Assembly (NCBI RefSeq): GCF_033170155.1
Contig: NZ_CP137079.1
Location: 496,001-560,000 of the forward strand
Reading direction: 5' to 3'
From: Raineyella sp. W15-4
GTDB lineage: Bacteria > Actinomycetota > Actinomycetes > Propionibacteriales > Propionibacteriaceae
Length of the DNA stretch: 64,000 bases
Shown here: piece by piece, positions 37,435-46,394 of the stretch
Position numbering within the stretch: the stretch's first letter is position 1
How the letters are laid out: each line of letters starts with the position of its first letter
Notes under the pieces: generated by a model
Database searches by the model: none
Seen by the model: only the letters and a program-made list of their open reading frames with translations
What the model was told of the DNA's origin: nothing
Program-made: the position numbers and the translations under genes

Positions 37435-37765
37435 TGCCCCATATCGGGTACTGCAACTCCGACCGTCGCTGACGTCCAAGGCCGGTGGTCACGTGCTGTT
37501 GGCCGGCTGACTGAGGCGCTTCTTGGACGTCGCCTGAACTACGCTGCTGTGATTATGTCTGCAGGGTGCCTTATGATCCTCACAGAACGACCATAAGCCT
37601 GACAACCGGTCAGGTGGACCGGAGTCAGGCTCAAGCTCTACTTGGCGGTAGGCCTTGAACCTATGGCAAACGTGGGCGCCCGCGCAAGCGGCGCGGCCAA
37701 CCTTGCAGCTCCCGATCCCGTGACGTTCTCTGACTGCTCCTACGGGAGCAAGGAAGGAGCCAACC

Positions 37766-37951
37766 ATGGCTTCGAACGCCAACAAGCCGGGTACTCCGGC
37801 GCCCAAGTCCGGACAGTACGTCCCGGTCGGTCCTCGCGGCGGCAACGCCGGTAGCAGCGAGATCACCGCGGTCCAGGGCAAGCCGCTGCCGCCCACGCCG
37901 AAGTCCGGGCAGCAGTGGAACCTGACCGACGCGACGAAGCACAAGCGCTGA
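37766..37951 (+). CDS. Small YjzC-like protein
   Basis: The 61-residue protein has an excellent AAGGAAGGAG site before ATG 37766. The layout (KPGTPAPKSGQYVPVGPRGG, then KPLPPTPKSGQQWNLTDATK) resembles Bacillus YjzC proteins, small basic proteins with a conserved GxYxxxGxxG and a Trp near the C-terminus. The function of that family is unknown. A strong terminator follows directly, so it is a single-gene transcript. The upstream 330 bases hold no other gene. Confidence 0.65.
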   Translation: MASNANKPGTPAPKSGQYVPVGPRGGNAGSSEITAVQGKPLPPTPKSGQQWNLTDATKHKR

Positions 37952-37957
37952 GTTGGT

Positions 37958-38005
37958 GATCGTGGGAGCGGTGATGTGATCTGCCGCTCCCACGATCCTC
38001 TCTTT
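37958..38005 (+). terminator. Rho-independent-like terminator after the yjzC-like gene
   Basis: GATCGTGGGAGCGG (37958-37971) and CCGCTCCCACGATC (37984-37997) form a perfect 14-bp stem with a 12-base loop. The following CTCTCTTT is U-rich. Confidence 0.8.
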
Positions 38006-38048
38006 CAGGATTTGACTTTCCCACAAGAACCCTTTCGGAAGAGTAGTC

Positions 38049-38762
38049 GTGAATCCCGTGAACCCTGACGACGTGAGCACTTGGCCGGCGCGACTGCTTG
38101 AAGTAGTCCAGGCGATTGCCGTCCAGGTGCCACCGGGGACATTCGGGTCAGATGTCACTGTCCCGATCAACGACTCGCAATTTGTCAGACTGATGGATGA
38201 ACGTCCCTTGCTGGCATACCATGCCACGCGCCTACTTCCACATGAACTGGAAGATATTCGCTCTCGAGGTCTTCATTCGCTTTCACTGCAGCACGTCGAA
38301 CGCCGACTTGAGGATGCTGTCGGCGCTGACGTATTTTCCGCGTCGGAAGCCGACCGCCTCCGACGAAACGGCGTACACCTGCGGCATGCGCCCGGGGAGC
38401 GCGACGGGAGGGTATGCGCCGTCGTCGGACTCTCCTCCTTCTCGGAAGACGTAAACGGTATCCGCCCCCTGCTCTCAACCTGGGGCGGCGAGGCCATCTA
38501 CTGGGGCGCCTCCGAGGTAGACAGACCCAAGCTGAGTGCGGTAGGTACGCCATCGATCGTGGTCGTCTCACTGTCACTTGAGCGCGCACGGTTCTTCGCC
38601 TTTCCGCAGCTTATCCAGGTCTTCGTGGCACACCTCGCGAGGCTCGAAGGTCATCGCGGGGAGATCCATTACCTGTCAGACGTGCCACGCCACGCAATCC
38701 AGGAGATCTGGCAACCAGGCGACTCGGAGTACGACCGGTTCAGTTCATTGCCTCACAGGTAG
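38049..38762 (+). CDS. Hypothetical protein with YHATR motif, possible ADP-ribosyltransferase-like fold
   Basis: The 237-residue protein starts at GTG 38049 behind GGAAG. The middle contains PLLAYHATRLLPHELEDIRS followed by RGLHSLS, and later GGEAIYWG and FPQLIQVFVAHLARLEGHRG. A YHxT segment followed by a helix and an 'IRSRGL' turn is seen in ART-fold proteins, but no complete R-S-E or H-Y-E triad can be pointed to. Treat it as unrecognised. It stands between terminators and its neighbours are also unassigned. Confidence 0.6.
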   Translation: MNPVNPDDVSTWPARLLEVVQAIAVQVPPGTFGSDVTVPINDSQFVRLMDERPLLAYHATRLLPHELEDIRSRGLHSLSLQHVERRLEDAVGADVFSASEADRLRRNGVHLRHAPGERDGRVCAVVGLSSFSEDVNGIRPLLSTWGGEAIYWGASEVDRPKLSAVGTPSIVVVSLSLERARFFAFPQLIQVFVAHLARLEGHRGEIHYLSDVPRHAIQEIWQPGDSEYDRFSSLPHR

Positions 38763-39342
38763 CGGAAGCCGGCGATCCTCACGGAGGCATTCCGATGGTG
38801 GATGACATCGAACTCGGAGCCAGCGCCGAGATAGGCGAGGCCGCGGTCGTGGGCGGAGCCGGACTCATCGCGAGCTGGCATCGATGGAGGCGCCGCGAGG
38901 GACCCACCAGCACCATCACTGGGGGCGGGGCCATCACTCACCTCGAAAACCAATTTGGCCAACTCATGGGCCGCCGGCCCTGTCTGGCCGTCTCCTCTCG
39001 GATCAGGCCGGCCCCCTACACACCGTTATTCCGACAGTCCCGACACTGGCGCGGCAGCGGGGTGAGTCCGGAATGGCTCGAGGTTCTTGGACTGGTGCAT
39101 CTCGATTCGACCCAAGTTGTCGGCGGCGGTTGAAGACTGGTCGGTAACGGCGCGGTGGTTTCCACCGGTGGTCGCAACGTGAAGCGCCTGTAAGTGTCTG
39201 TGGTGGCTGGCCTGGTGCTGGCGGGCAGGGTCGGTGCCGTGTACTCGGCGACGGGTCCACCGGGCTGGTGCTCGCGCGGTCCCGGGCGCCGTGTCCGCGC
39301 GTTCAAGCTGTAGTGGCCGAGCGGACCAGTAGGGTGGAGCGT
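38763..39342. other. No confident gene
   Basis: This 580-base stretch holds one short plus-strand frame (ATG 38795 to 39133, 112 codons) with a GGAGG-like site upstream. Its composition is not protein-like after residue 50, and I do not support it as a gene. No tRNA, terminator or insertion-sequence end is visible. Confidence 0.4.
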
Positions 39343-39954
39343 ATGGGAATGGTGCCCATGACAGGGGAAGCTCTTCACGATCTTGGCCGTGAGGGAGCGC
39401 GGCGAGCGAAGCACTGGCTGGAGTCAACGTCGCGCGTAGACGCATGCTGGGTAAACCCGGACAAGGGGGCCGCGCAGAAGCTTACGTTCGGCTGGCCGGA
39501 AGGTGGCCACTCGTTCTCGTTCGACTTGGGCGGCAAGCTACGCTATGGCGACTTCGATGGCCAGCTGTTCTACGCTGAAGTGAAGAAGTACTCGGCTGTC
39601 GGCGACCTGAACGCCCACTACAAGGCCTTCCTGGCGAAGTGCTACGTCGCCTACTTGAAGGTGCCCAACTTCGCCGACCACTTCATGTGGGTGTCGTGGA
39701 CGCCGCATGGCACTTCCCGTTGGGCGACACTGACCAGCACCGCCGAGGTGCGGGCTGCCGTGATAGAGCACGCCGACCGTATCTTCCCCGCCGGGACCGA
39801 CCCTGTCACGTCCGTCGACGAAGACGCATGCAAGGCGGTTTCGGACAGGTTATGGCTCCTGATCCTCAGCAACAAGCAGGAGTCCCTCGTACCATTCGTC
39901 GAACACCTCGAACTCATCCACTCGCACGAGTTGAGGAAGGCGATGACACCGTGA
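39343..39954 (+). CDS. PD-(D/E)XK-like nuclease-fold protein
   Basis: The 203-residue protein starts at ATG 39343 (GGTGGAG upstream). After an N-terminal helix (EALHDLGREGARRAKHWLES), the segment KLRYGDFDGQLFYAEVKKYS places Asp and E-V-K as in the PD-(D/E)XK catalytic core. AHYKAFLAKCYVAY follows as the usual helix. It resembles restriction-type nuclease domains rather than known housekeeping nucleases. Its stop overlaps the next gene by 4 bases (GTGA), so the two form an operon and probably one system. The fold call rests on motif spacing only. Confidence 0.65.
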   Translation: MGMVPMTGEALHDLGREGARRAKHWLESTSRVDACWVNPDKGAAQKLTFGWPEGGHSFSFDLGGKLRYGDFDGQLFYAEVKKYSAVGDLNAHYKAFLAKCYVAYLKVPNFADHFMWVSWTPHGTSRWATLTSTAEVRAAVIEHADRIFPAGTDPVTSVDEDACKAVSDRLWLLILSNKQESLVPFVEHLELIHSHELRKAMTP

Positions 39955-41414
39955 AGACTCTCGAACAGCGAGTCGAAGACGCCCTGCTCGACCGGGATCC
40001 GCGTGAGTCCGAGTTCCGGGTGAAAGAGACGGTCGCAGACGCCCTGTCAACGTTCGACCCCTCCGCCACTGTGAAAGTAACGAGCTACTTCAACCACACA
40101 TTTGCGCCGGACATCGTCTTGTCATGGGGCAAGGCGGAGCGACCTGTCTTCCTGCGGTTCACCGACAACCTGCCAGAACTAGGCGAGGACATCGAGTTGT
40201 TGGACCGGAAGGATCCGCTCATGTTCGGCCTGTCCACCCCTCCGATCGAAGGGGTACAGGAGAACCGATTGGATGAACGGACTCGGGCCGCTGACATTCT
40301 CCTGACTACCCCTGCGGCAGTGGACGAACTGTCCGCGCGGGTGACGCCGGCAGCCACAGACCGGATGCTCCGAAACTCCCTAGCGCATGGTGGACGTGGC
40401 GCGCTCGTAGGCAAGGCCGAAGCGAACCGGCTCGCAGACAGCTTCGATACCGGATTCACGGCGGCTTCTCGCGGGCAGGTGGAGGCGACACGGCTGGCAC
40501 TGACAGCCATCGGCGACCACTTCGCCGGTGGGCAGGCCCGCCGGTTGAACCGGGTCGTGCAGGCCGTCTGGGAAGGTGGCGGCTCGGGCATTGACCAGTA
40601 TCCCGGCGACCCAGACTTGGCCGCCGAGGTAAGCAACCTGTCGCTGATCTACCTACTCCAGTACATGGATACCGCCAATCCTGCGTTCTGGCGCGGCGTC
40701 GGACGCGCTCTCACCCTCGACCAACTTGTCGCCCTCGCACACGCGGACGCCGCAGGACTCAACAACTTCCAGCACCTAGTGAACGCCAATCTGGACGTTC
40801 TCCGCGCCCGCGCGTGCTTGGTCCTCGATATGAGCATGTACGACAACGAGGAGCCCCTCGACCTCAGCTGGGCCGTCGACCTGCCCGTCCGTGACGCACC
40901 GCCCGCCCTTACCCTGCGAGGGCCGGGTTTCCATGCGTTCGTGACCCGCAAGAAGGAAGACTTAAAGCCGCGACTCTCGCCCTCCGCAGGCGGCCTGTCG
41001 GTGACCGAGTTCCTGGATCGGACGGCAACCGCGCACGTCGCGGCTGTCAACGCCAGCGTCGGCGACAGGCACATCAGTCTCAGTGACGACAGCGGAACCA
41101 CGGACACGGACTTTGTGCAGGCCGCCACCAGCGGGCTTCCCGACGCCCAAGTCGACCGCGCCACGGTTTCCACACCTAGCGGACGCATCACGGTCGACTT
41201 CGCCCAACGGACCGGGACCGGCGTCACACGCAGCGACACCCTGGTCGTAGACCTACTCCTCGCCACCACCAGCCTGCTCGTTGACTTCACGGCCGAACAG
41301 CGCGAAGCGCTTACCGCGTTCCTCACCATTACCACGCGGGCACCCGCAACAACCCCGGAGACGCTCAACTTCAACGAGAACGACGCTGACCACGCAAGTC
41401 CGGCAAGGGAGTAG
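39951..41414 (+). CDS. Unrecognised 487-residue partner of the nuclease-like protein
   Basis: GTG 39951 overlaps the stop of the nuclease-like gene. An N-terminal part (LEQRVEDALLDRDPRESEFR; FNHTFAPDIVLSW) also has a PD-(D/E)XK-like feel (E..., PDIVL, then a VFLRF strand) without a clear lysine. A helical middle (GQVEATRLALTAIGDHFAGG; YLLQYMDTANPAFWRGVGRA) and a beta-rich C-terminus (DRATVSTPSGRITVDFAQRT) follow. No ATPase or membrane motif is present. I do not recognise the family. The pair is flanked by a gene-poor spacer on the left and a converging ATPase gene on the right. Confidence 0.65.
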   Translation: MKTLEQRVEDALLDRDPRESEFRVKETVADALSTFDPSATVKVTSYFNHTFAPDIVLSWGKAERPVFLRFTDNLPELGEDIELLDRKDPLMFGLSTPPIEGVQENRLDERTRAADILLTTPAAVDELSARVTPAATDRMLRNSLAHGGRGALVGKAEANRLADSFDTGFTAASRGQVEATRLALTAIGDHFAGGQARRLNRVVQAVWEGGGSGIDQYPGDPDLAAEVSNLSLIYLLQYMDTANPAFWRGVGRALTLDQLVALAHADAAGLNNFQHLVNANLDVLRARACLVLDMSMYDNEEPLDLSWAVDLPVRDAPPALTLRGPGFHAFVTRKKEDLKPRLSPSAGGLSVTEFLDRTATAHVAAVNASVGDRHISLSDDSGTTDTDFVQAATSGLPDAQVDRATVSTPSGRITVDFAQRTGTGVTRSDTLVVDLLLATTSLLVDFTAEQREALTAFLTITTRAPATTPETLNFNENDADHASPARE

Positions 41415-41540
41415 CCGGCAACCAACCACCAAGATAAGGTGATCGCGACGGAGTCTCAAGTGTCAAGTTACTTCAGTACTGACTCCCTGCCAACAGAACA
41501 GTGAGTCGCGCTAGACATTGACTAACGTCTTCTAGCGTGA

Positions 41541-44051
41541 CTACGCAGATGAACGGCCGCTGTCGAGTGCGCCGGGGAGTAGTTTCTTCGTAGTTCCGCG
41601 GGACTCGAGTGGCAGCTCTCGAACGGAGCCCAGATCAGCTTCATCTATTGCCTCAAGAAGCTTCGCGCTGTCCAGCTTAAGCGCCTCACACATTGCGTCA
41701 AAATGTTCAGGGTCGATCCTGTTGATTAGGCCATAGACGGACCTTACGATCACGGACGCTTCCCCCCTGCGGAAGCCCCTGTTCGTATCGACATACTCAT
41801 TATGGGAGTACTGATGGAGGTACCAGACCATGCGTGTACGGCTAGCCCCATTGTCCAACTGATCGATCGCAAGTTTCATCTGATCTCTAAAGTTGCCCAT
41901 CTCCTGAGGATATCGATAGCTAAAGAAGCCTTCCAAAAGGCGACGGCAAACGTTTGGGGCGATCGCAGCTAGGTCTGCCTCATCCTCAGGACGGATAGGG
42001 CCCACTTGGCTGGAAGTCAGAATGTCCGCTGCCTTCCAAAAGAGGTAGTGGTACTCTGACCGTAGCTTTGTGCGTACGGTCTTGTTGCCCATGGAGGCGT
42101 CCCACTCTATCCATTTGGGGCGTCGCGAAAGCGCTCCTTCTGGCGTTGAGTGTGCTTGGGCGCGCAACTCCAATATACGGTAAGTCATACCATGATTGGG
42201 ATTGCCGTGGTACGAACTCGGGAGCCGATCCAGTTGATTAGTCCAGAGGCGGAAGAGTTCGAAACTGTGGGTGAATAGAAAGACTTGACCGCAGGCCCGT
42301 CGCCAGTTCTTCGCCTCTGAGCACGTGCATGGGCGCTCTTCGCCGCAACCACATACCTCCGGCTGAATAAGCTCCGCCCAGAGAAGACTCGAGATGCCGA
42401 CCGTTAGCCCGTCATCGAGACTTGAGACTGGGTCGTCGATGACAATAGTGAGGTTGCTTCGTTCTTTTCCTCCGTTTGTGAGAGATTTGAGGAAGTAGAG
42501 AAGCGAGATGGCTGTCTTTTCACCTTCGCTCAGATTTGTGGCAGGTTCGCCGTGACGTAGCAATGCGTACAGGTTCGAGTTCGTCGGGCGAACCTCGAGT
42601 TCTGTTCGTCCAAGTAGACGGTGTAGGCGGTCGGTAAGCCAACTCGCGGGCGGCCCTGGATCGAGCTCCTCATGCTCCAATTCTGCAATCTTCCCGCGCA
42701 TGGCTTCGACTTGCCGTTGAAGCCCGCTGACCGCCTTGGCGCTTTCCTCGGCCACCTTCGTTGCCTCAAACAGCTCTTGGGCCGACTCGCCGATGAGATA
42801 CGCCTCTACCAGATCAGCGGCCATTAGGCGCTGCCCGGCTAGATCCTCTGTGACCAGATTGTGTTTCTTCAGTATCTCTAGGATGCAGGTAGGTGATGGC
42901 GGGACTATTAGAGGGGCTTGAAGCTGCGGTGGATCGACTTCCTCAAATACGTTCTTCGACTTTCGATCCAACGAGAGGGCGACAGTGGCGAGGGCGGATG
43001 ACGTCTGTCTTGCGACCTCGGCATAGGAAGCCAAGGCAGCCGTGTAGTCTTCTCTTAGGTGGTTATAGATCAATTCTGGATCCGGCCAAGATGACATATT
43101 CGCGCATGCCTGTTGGGCCTGGGAGACTCCGCTTTGGAGGTCCTTAATGTCGCTTTCGAGTCTGCGGGTGCTTTCATCGAAGTGGCGCTGAAGTTTCGAA
43201 AGGCGCTCGGCCGTAAGAGGCGCAAGACAGAATTGGCAATTCTGTTGCCCTTCATGGAGCGACATGCCCCGACTTACCCACTGTGCGAGCTCGGGGTTTT
43301 GAGTAAGATGTGGAATGGGGGAGGCTGTTGGGACTCGATGCAAGACCTCCGCTACAAGCTCTAGGTTAATAGCTGGCCAGACGAGACTTGCACCTGACTC
43401 TGGACGCAAAGGCTTAGGGGACGATTGAACGATCTGAGTGTTCGCCTCTAGGTTGAATGCGTGCCGATCACTCTTCGACATTGCCTTGGTCAAGTTCTTC
43501 TGAACCCGAGTGGCATTATAGGAGCGCGCTTCGTAGCCTTTTACGGTTGAAAGTCGTGCCGTCACCTGTTGGCCGATACGCTTCTTGATCTTATCTGGCT
43601 CCTTCGAGTCCTTGACAGCTTTCCACTGACCCTCAGGGAGCAATTTACCAGTCAGTTCTTGGAGGCGGATTCGGTATTCTTTCAGCTTCCTTTCTCGATC
43701 CACATCCTTCTTTCCGAGGGCCATTAGGGCTACCGCTTCGCCGGAGTCGAAATCGATCACCTCACGCACATAACGACGATTAAAGAGGGCCACATTCCCG
43801 AAGAATGGATCTTTGGAGTCGCTCAGCAACCGCGCCTGACCGTCTTGCACCTCCTTCAGTGTGAAAGAGACCCCAGAGGCCCAAGCGCTTTCCGAATAGG
43901 CCGGAGCGAATAGCTCACAGAGAGTGGACTTGCCGGACCCGTTGTCGGCGTAAATCAGGTTGATGTCACGAAATCCTTCAAAGTCCTCCCCAGGCTTCCA
44001 GTTTGAGAAGATCCGGTGATTCTTGATGGATGTTATGTTCTTGACTAGCAC
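41541..44051 (-). CDS. RloC-like AAA ATPase with zinc-hook motif
   Basis: The 836-residue ABC/AAA_13-type ATPase resembles RloC/PrrC anticodon-nuclease ATPases. Walker A YADNGSGKST is at residues 34-43. A coiled-coil region is interrupted by CQFC (Cys272, Cys275), matching a Rad50/RloC zinc hook. The signature LSEGEKTAISLL is near 513 and Walker B LTIVIDDPVSSLDD near 540. An unusual CGCGEERPCTC cluster at 567-577 may bind metal. The C-terminal 150 residues (RRLLEGFFSYRYPQEMGNF; WYLHQYSHNEYVDT) would hold any nuclease site, which I cannot confirm. The start GTG 44051 has a weak site. GC content is clearly lower than the chromosome. It lies next to a broken type I restriction locus. Confidence 0.8.
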   Translation of the reverse strand: MLVKNITSIKNHRIFSNWKPGEDFEGFRDINLIYADNGSGKSTLCELFAPAYSESAWASGVSFTLKEVQDGQARLLSDSKDPFFGNVALFNRRYVREVIDFDSGEAVALMALGKKDVDRERKLKEYRIRLQELTGKLLPEGQWKAVKDSKEPDKIKKRIGQQVTARLSTVKGYEARSYNATRVQKNLTKAMSKSDRHAFNLEANTQIVQSSPKPLRPESGASLVWPAINLELVAEVLHRVPTASPIPHLTQNPELAQWVSRGMSLHEGQQNCQFCLAPLTAERLSKLQRHFDESTRRLESDIKDLQSGVSQAQQACANMSSWPDPELIYNHLREDYTAALASYAEVARQTSSALATVALSLDRKSKNVFEEVDPPQLQAPLIVPPSPTCILEILKKHNLVTEDLAGQRLMAADLVEAYLIGESAQELFEATKVAEESAKAVSGLQRQVEAMRGKIAELEHEELDPGPPASWLTDRLHRLLGRTELEVRPTNSNLYALLRHGEPATNLSEGEKTAISLLYFLKSLTNGGKERSNLTIVIDDPVSSLDDGLTVGISSLLWAELIQPEVCGCGEERPCTCSEAKNWRRACGQVFLFTHSFELFRLWTNQLDRLPSSYHGNPNHGMTYRILELRAQAHSTPEGALSRRPKWIEWDASMGNKTVRTKLRSEYHYLFWKAADILTSSQVGPIRPEDEADLAAIAPNVCRRLLEGFFSYRYPQEMGNFRDQMKLAIDQLDNGASRTRMVWYLHQYSHNEYVDTNRGFRRGEASVIVRSVYGLINRIDPEHFDAMCEALKLDSAKLLEAIDEADLGSVRELPLESRGTTKKLLPGALDSGRSSA

Positions 44052-44181
44052 TCTTTATCACCAATCACAAATCATCATTTTTGACCCCTGAAAGCCCAAA
44101 GAACCGCTCAAAGAAGGAACCCAGCTTCGCCAACACCCGCTGCTTCTTCTCCGCGTGGCCGCCCTGGGACGAGAAGCGTCG

Positions 44182-45773
44182 CTATGGCGGGAGCACCTTG
44201 GTGATCGCTGTCCCCGTGACCTGGATAGCGCCATCGCGGAAGGCCATCTCGATGAAGGCTCGGGGCGCGTCCGGCCGAAGGCCCTCGGACTCGATGATCG
44301 TGTCCAGCTCAGCCTCACGACGGACAGCGATGAAGGCTCGCCACTCCTCGTCGATCTCGCCGCTCGCGGATACGGAGTCGATGAGGGCTTCGATGAGGTC
44401 CTTCTTGTTGCGCAGGCTCGGGCTGGCGTCGACGGCCCGGCTATCTCGGCGCGGATCTCCTTATCTTGGCCGTTGCCTCGCTCATCGCGGTACTTCTGGA
44501 CGAGCATGAGGATGTAGTCGACGTTGATCTCGACCTGCTTTATAAGCTCGATCTCGAAGACGTCGTCGTCGTTGATCGACTCCTTATCCGCATCGGTCTC
44601 GCTGCGGAACTCCGCGTACAGGTCGAGGTAGCGGCTGCGGTCGTCCTGGGCCTGTCGCTCGGTCAGGATCTCGTCGCCGGCGAAGTCGTCGAACGAGGTC
44701 AGGATGTTCTGCAGCCGCAGGATGGCCCCGAACAGGACGATGAACGCCTTCTTTGCCTCCTCCCCGACGATCGGGGCTCCAACCGGGCAGGTGTCGAGCA
44801 GCTCGGCGACCCTGTCGGCGTACTCGCTGTAGTACTCGCCGCACGGCTTGAGCAGCACGATGCCACCGGCATCCTTGTTCCCGAACAGCGCGATGGCATC
44901 GTTCGTCTCGTCCTCGAGGTCACGGAACGACACGATGTTGCCGTACGTCTTGACTGAGTTGAGGATGCGGTTGGTGCGTGAGTACGCCTGGATCAGCCCG
45001 TGGGCGCGCAGGTTCTTTTCGGCGAAGAGCGTGTTCAGGGTGGTGGCGTCGAAGCCGGCCAGGAACATGTTGACGACGATGACCAGGTCGACCTCGCGCT
45101 GCTTGAGCCGCAGCGACAGATCCTTGTAGTAGTTCTGCAGTTCGGAGACCTCCTGGGGCGTGTACTCACCACCGGACTTGCCGGCGGCAGAGGCATACAT
45201 CCGCATGAGGTACTCGTAGGATTCGCCGAAGGTGTCTATGGTGTGGTCGGAGAAGTTGCCCAGGTCGAGGTCGCCGACGGCGTCGAGGAGTTTGACGAGC
45301 TTCTCGTTGCGCTTGGCGATTGTGGCGTCGAGCTTGGCGGACTTGACGTCGAGGTCGTCGAACAGGCCCTTCAGATCATCTTCGGAGTCGGTGCCGAAGG
45401 CGGATCGCTCGATGTTGTTGAAGAACCGCTCAAGCCTTTCGTTGAGGTCCTCGTCACGCGGGGCACGCTCGCGTATATTGACGAACAGCTCCGAGGGCAG
45501 GATGTAGAAGCCCTTCTCCGCCACGGTGTCCTTGCGGCCGTACTCCGCATCCGAGTCGCCGAGACCGGCGTAGTCGAAGTCAGTGTCACCGGCTTCGCGC
45601 TCGCTCTTGTTGAGGTATGCGGTCAGGTTCTCAGAGATGAACCGGTAGAACAGCATGCCCAGCACGTAGCTCTTGAAGTCCCAGCCGTCGACGCTGCCTC
45701 GTAGGTCGTTCGCGATCCGCCAGATCGTCTTGTGGAGCTCGGCGCGCTGTGCTTCCTTGGTCGCTCCAGCCAT
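44182..45773 (-). pseudogene. hsdM-hsdR fusion remnant of a type I restriction-modification system
   Basis: From ATG 45773 the frame encodes the HsdM N-terminus ([40 protein letters not shown]) up to [12 protein letters not shown]. There, near 45135, it joins in frame to the HsdR helicase C-terminus ([40 protein letters not shown]). HsdM's methylase domain, hsdS and the HsdR nuclease and front helicase parts are missing. Near 44440 a frameshift moves the HsdR tail ([18 protein letters not shown]) to another frame, where it ends at the TAG at 44182. The unshifted frame runs on to 44058. Restriction and modification activity must be lost. Confidence 0.88.
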
Positions 45774-46051
45774 CTCCGTTCGTCTACTCCTTCGCACCAA
45801 GAGTTGCCCACCGAGTGCCCCGGCATCGATTCCATGGGCGACGATTCTCAACGTATCAGCGGCTACTAACCGAGCGCGCGCAAGCTGATCGGTGTGCCCG
45901 TCACAGGGTTTCAGGGGGAGGCCTGATGTCACGCCCACCGTGGACAGTCCCCTAACCGTGACGTACGCCCCCGGGGACGAAGGAAGGGTGCTCAGGCACC
46001 TCCGCGCGCTCTGTCATCGATTGGCACCGTCAGAAATCGATGACGACAGGT

Positions 46052-46270
46052 CTAGGCGTCTTGTAGCAGCTCTCTCGGATCCACTCCCAGCTCCTCCGCC
46101 AACCGCTCCAAGCTCTGCAAGGTGAGGTTCCGTTCACCTCGCTCCAGGCCGCCCATGTAGGTGCGGTGGACGCCGAGTTGGTCGGCGAAGGCCTCTTGGC
46201 TCAGTCCGCGGGCTTGCCGGTAGGAACGTAGGTTTTGCCCCACGATCCTCTGCAAGTCCCCGACGGTCAC
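46052..46270 (-). CDS. XRE-family regulator, left copy
   Basis: The 72-residue Cro/C1-type helix-turn-helix (GLSQEAFADQLGVHRTYMGG, LERGERNLTLQSLERLAEEL) starts at GTG 46270. All but the last few codons lie in the left arm of a perfect 249-bp inverted repeat. It is therefore identical to the right copy (48201-48416) up to GVDP, after which it ends RELLQDA. Such small XRE proteins are often controllers of restriction-modification or TA loci and bind just upstream of their own gene; the AGTCTACAGACT site at 46301-46312 is a candidate. Confidence 0.9.
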   Translation of the reverse strand: MTVGDLQRIVGQNLRSYRQARGLSQEAFADQLGVHRTYMGGLERGERNLTLQSLERLAEELGVDPRELLQDA

Positions 46271-46324
46271 GCCTTCGAGCGTTCCGGTCCGCTACTTGAG
46301 AGTCTACAGACTTATAAGTAGCAT
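46076..46324 (+). repeat. Left arm of a perfect 249-bp inverted repeat
   Basis: This 249-base stretch is the exact reverse complement of 48147-48395 at every position I compared. It holds most of an XRE gene, its start and the promoter/operator region (CTACTT...AAGTAG around AGTCTACAGACT). The arms enclose about 1.8 kb. Confidence 0.92.
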
Positions 46325-46394
46325 CAGGTTGTCAGAGTCACCTGATGGGGGAGGGCACGATGAGCGGCGGAGAGTAAGAACGACCAAAGGTCTA

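Noticed and set aside
38795-39133. Possible 112-codon gene
   Set aside because: Composition is not protein-like in its second half, and no family or partner is visible.
44058-44181. Extension of the hsdM-hsdR fusion frame past the HsdR end
   Set aside because: This is Arg/Ser-rich frameshift product; the true HsdR frame stops at 44182.
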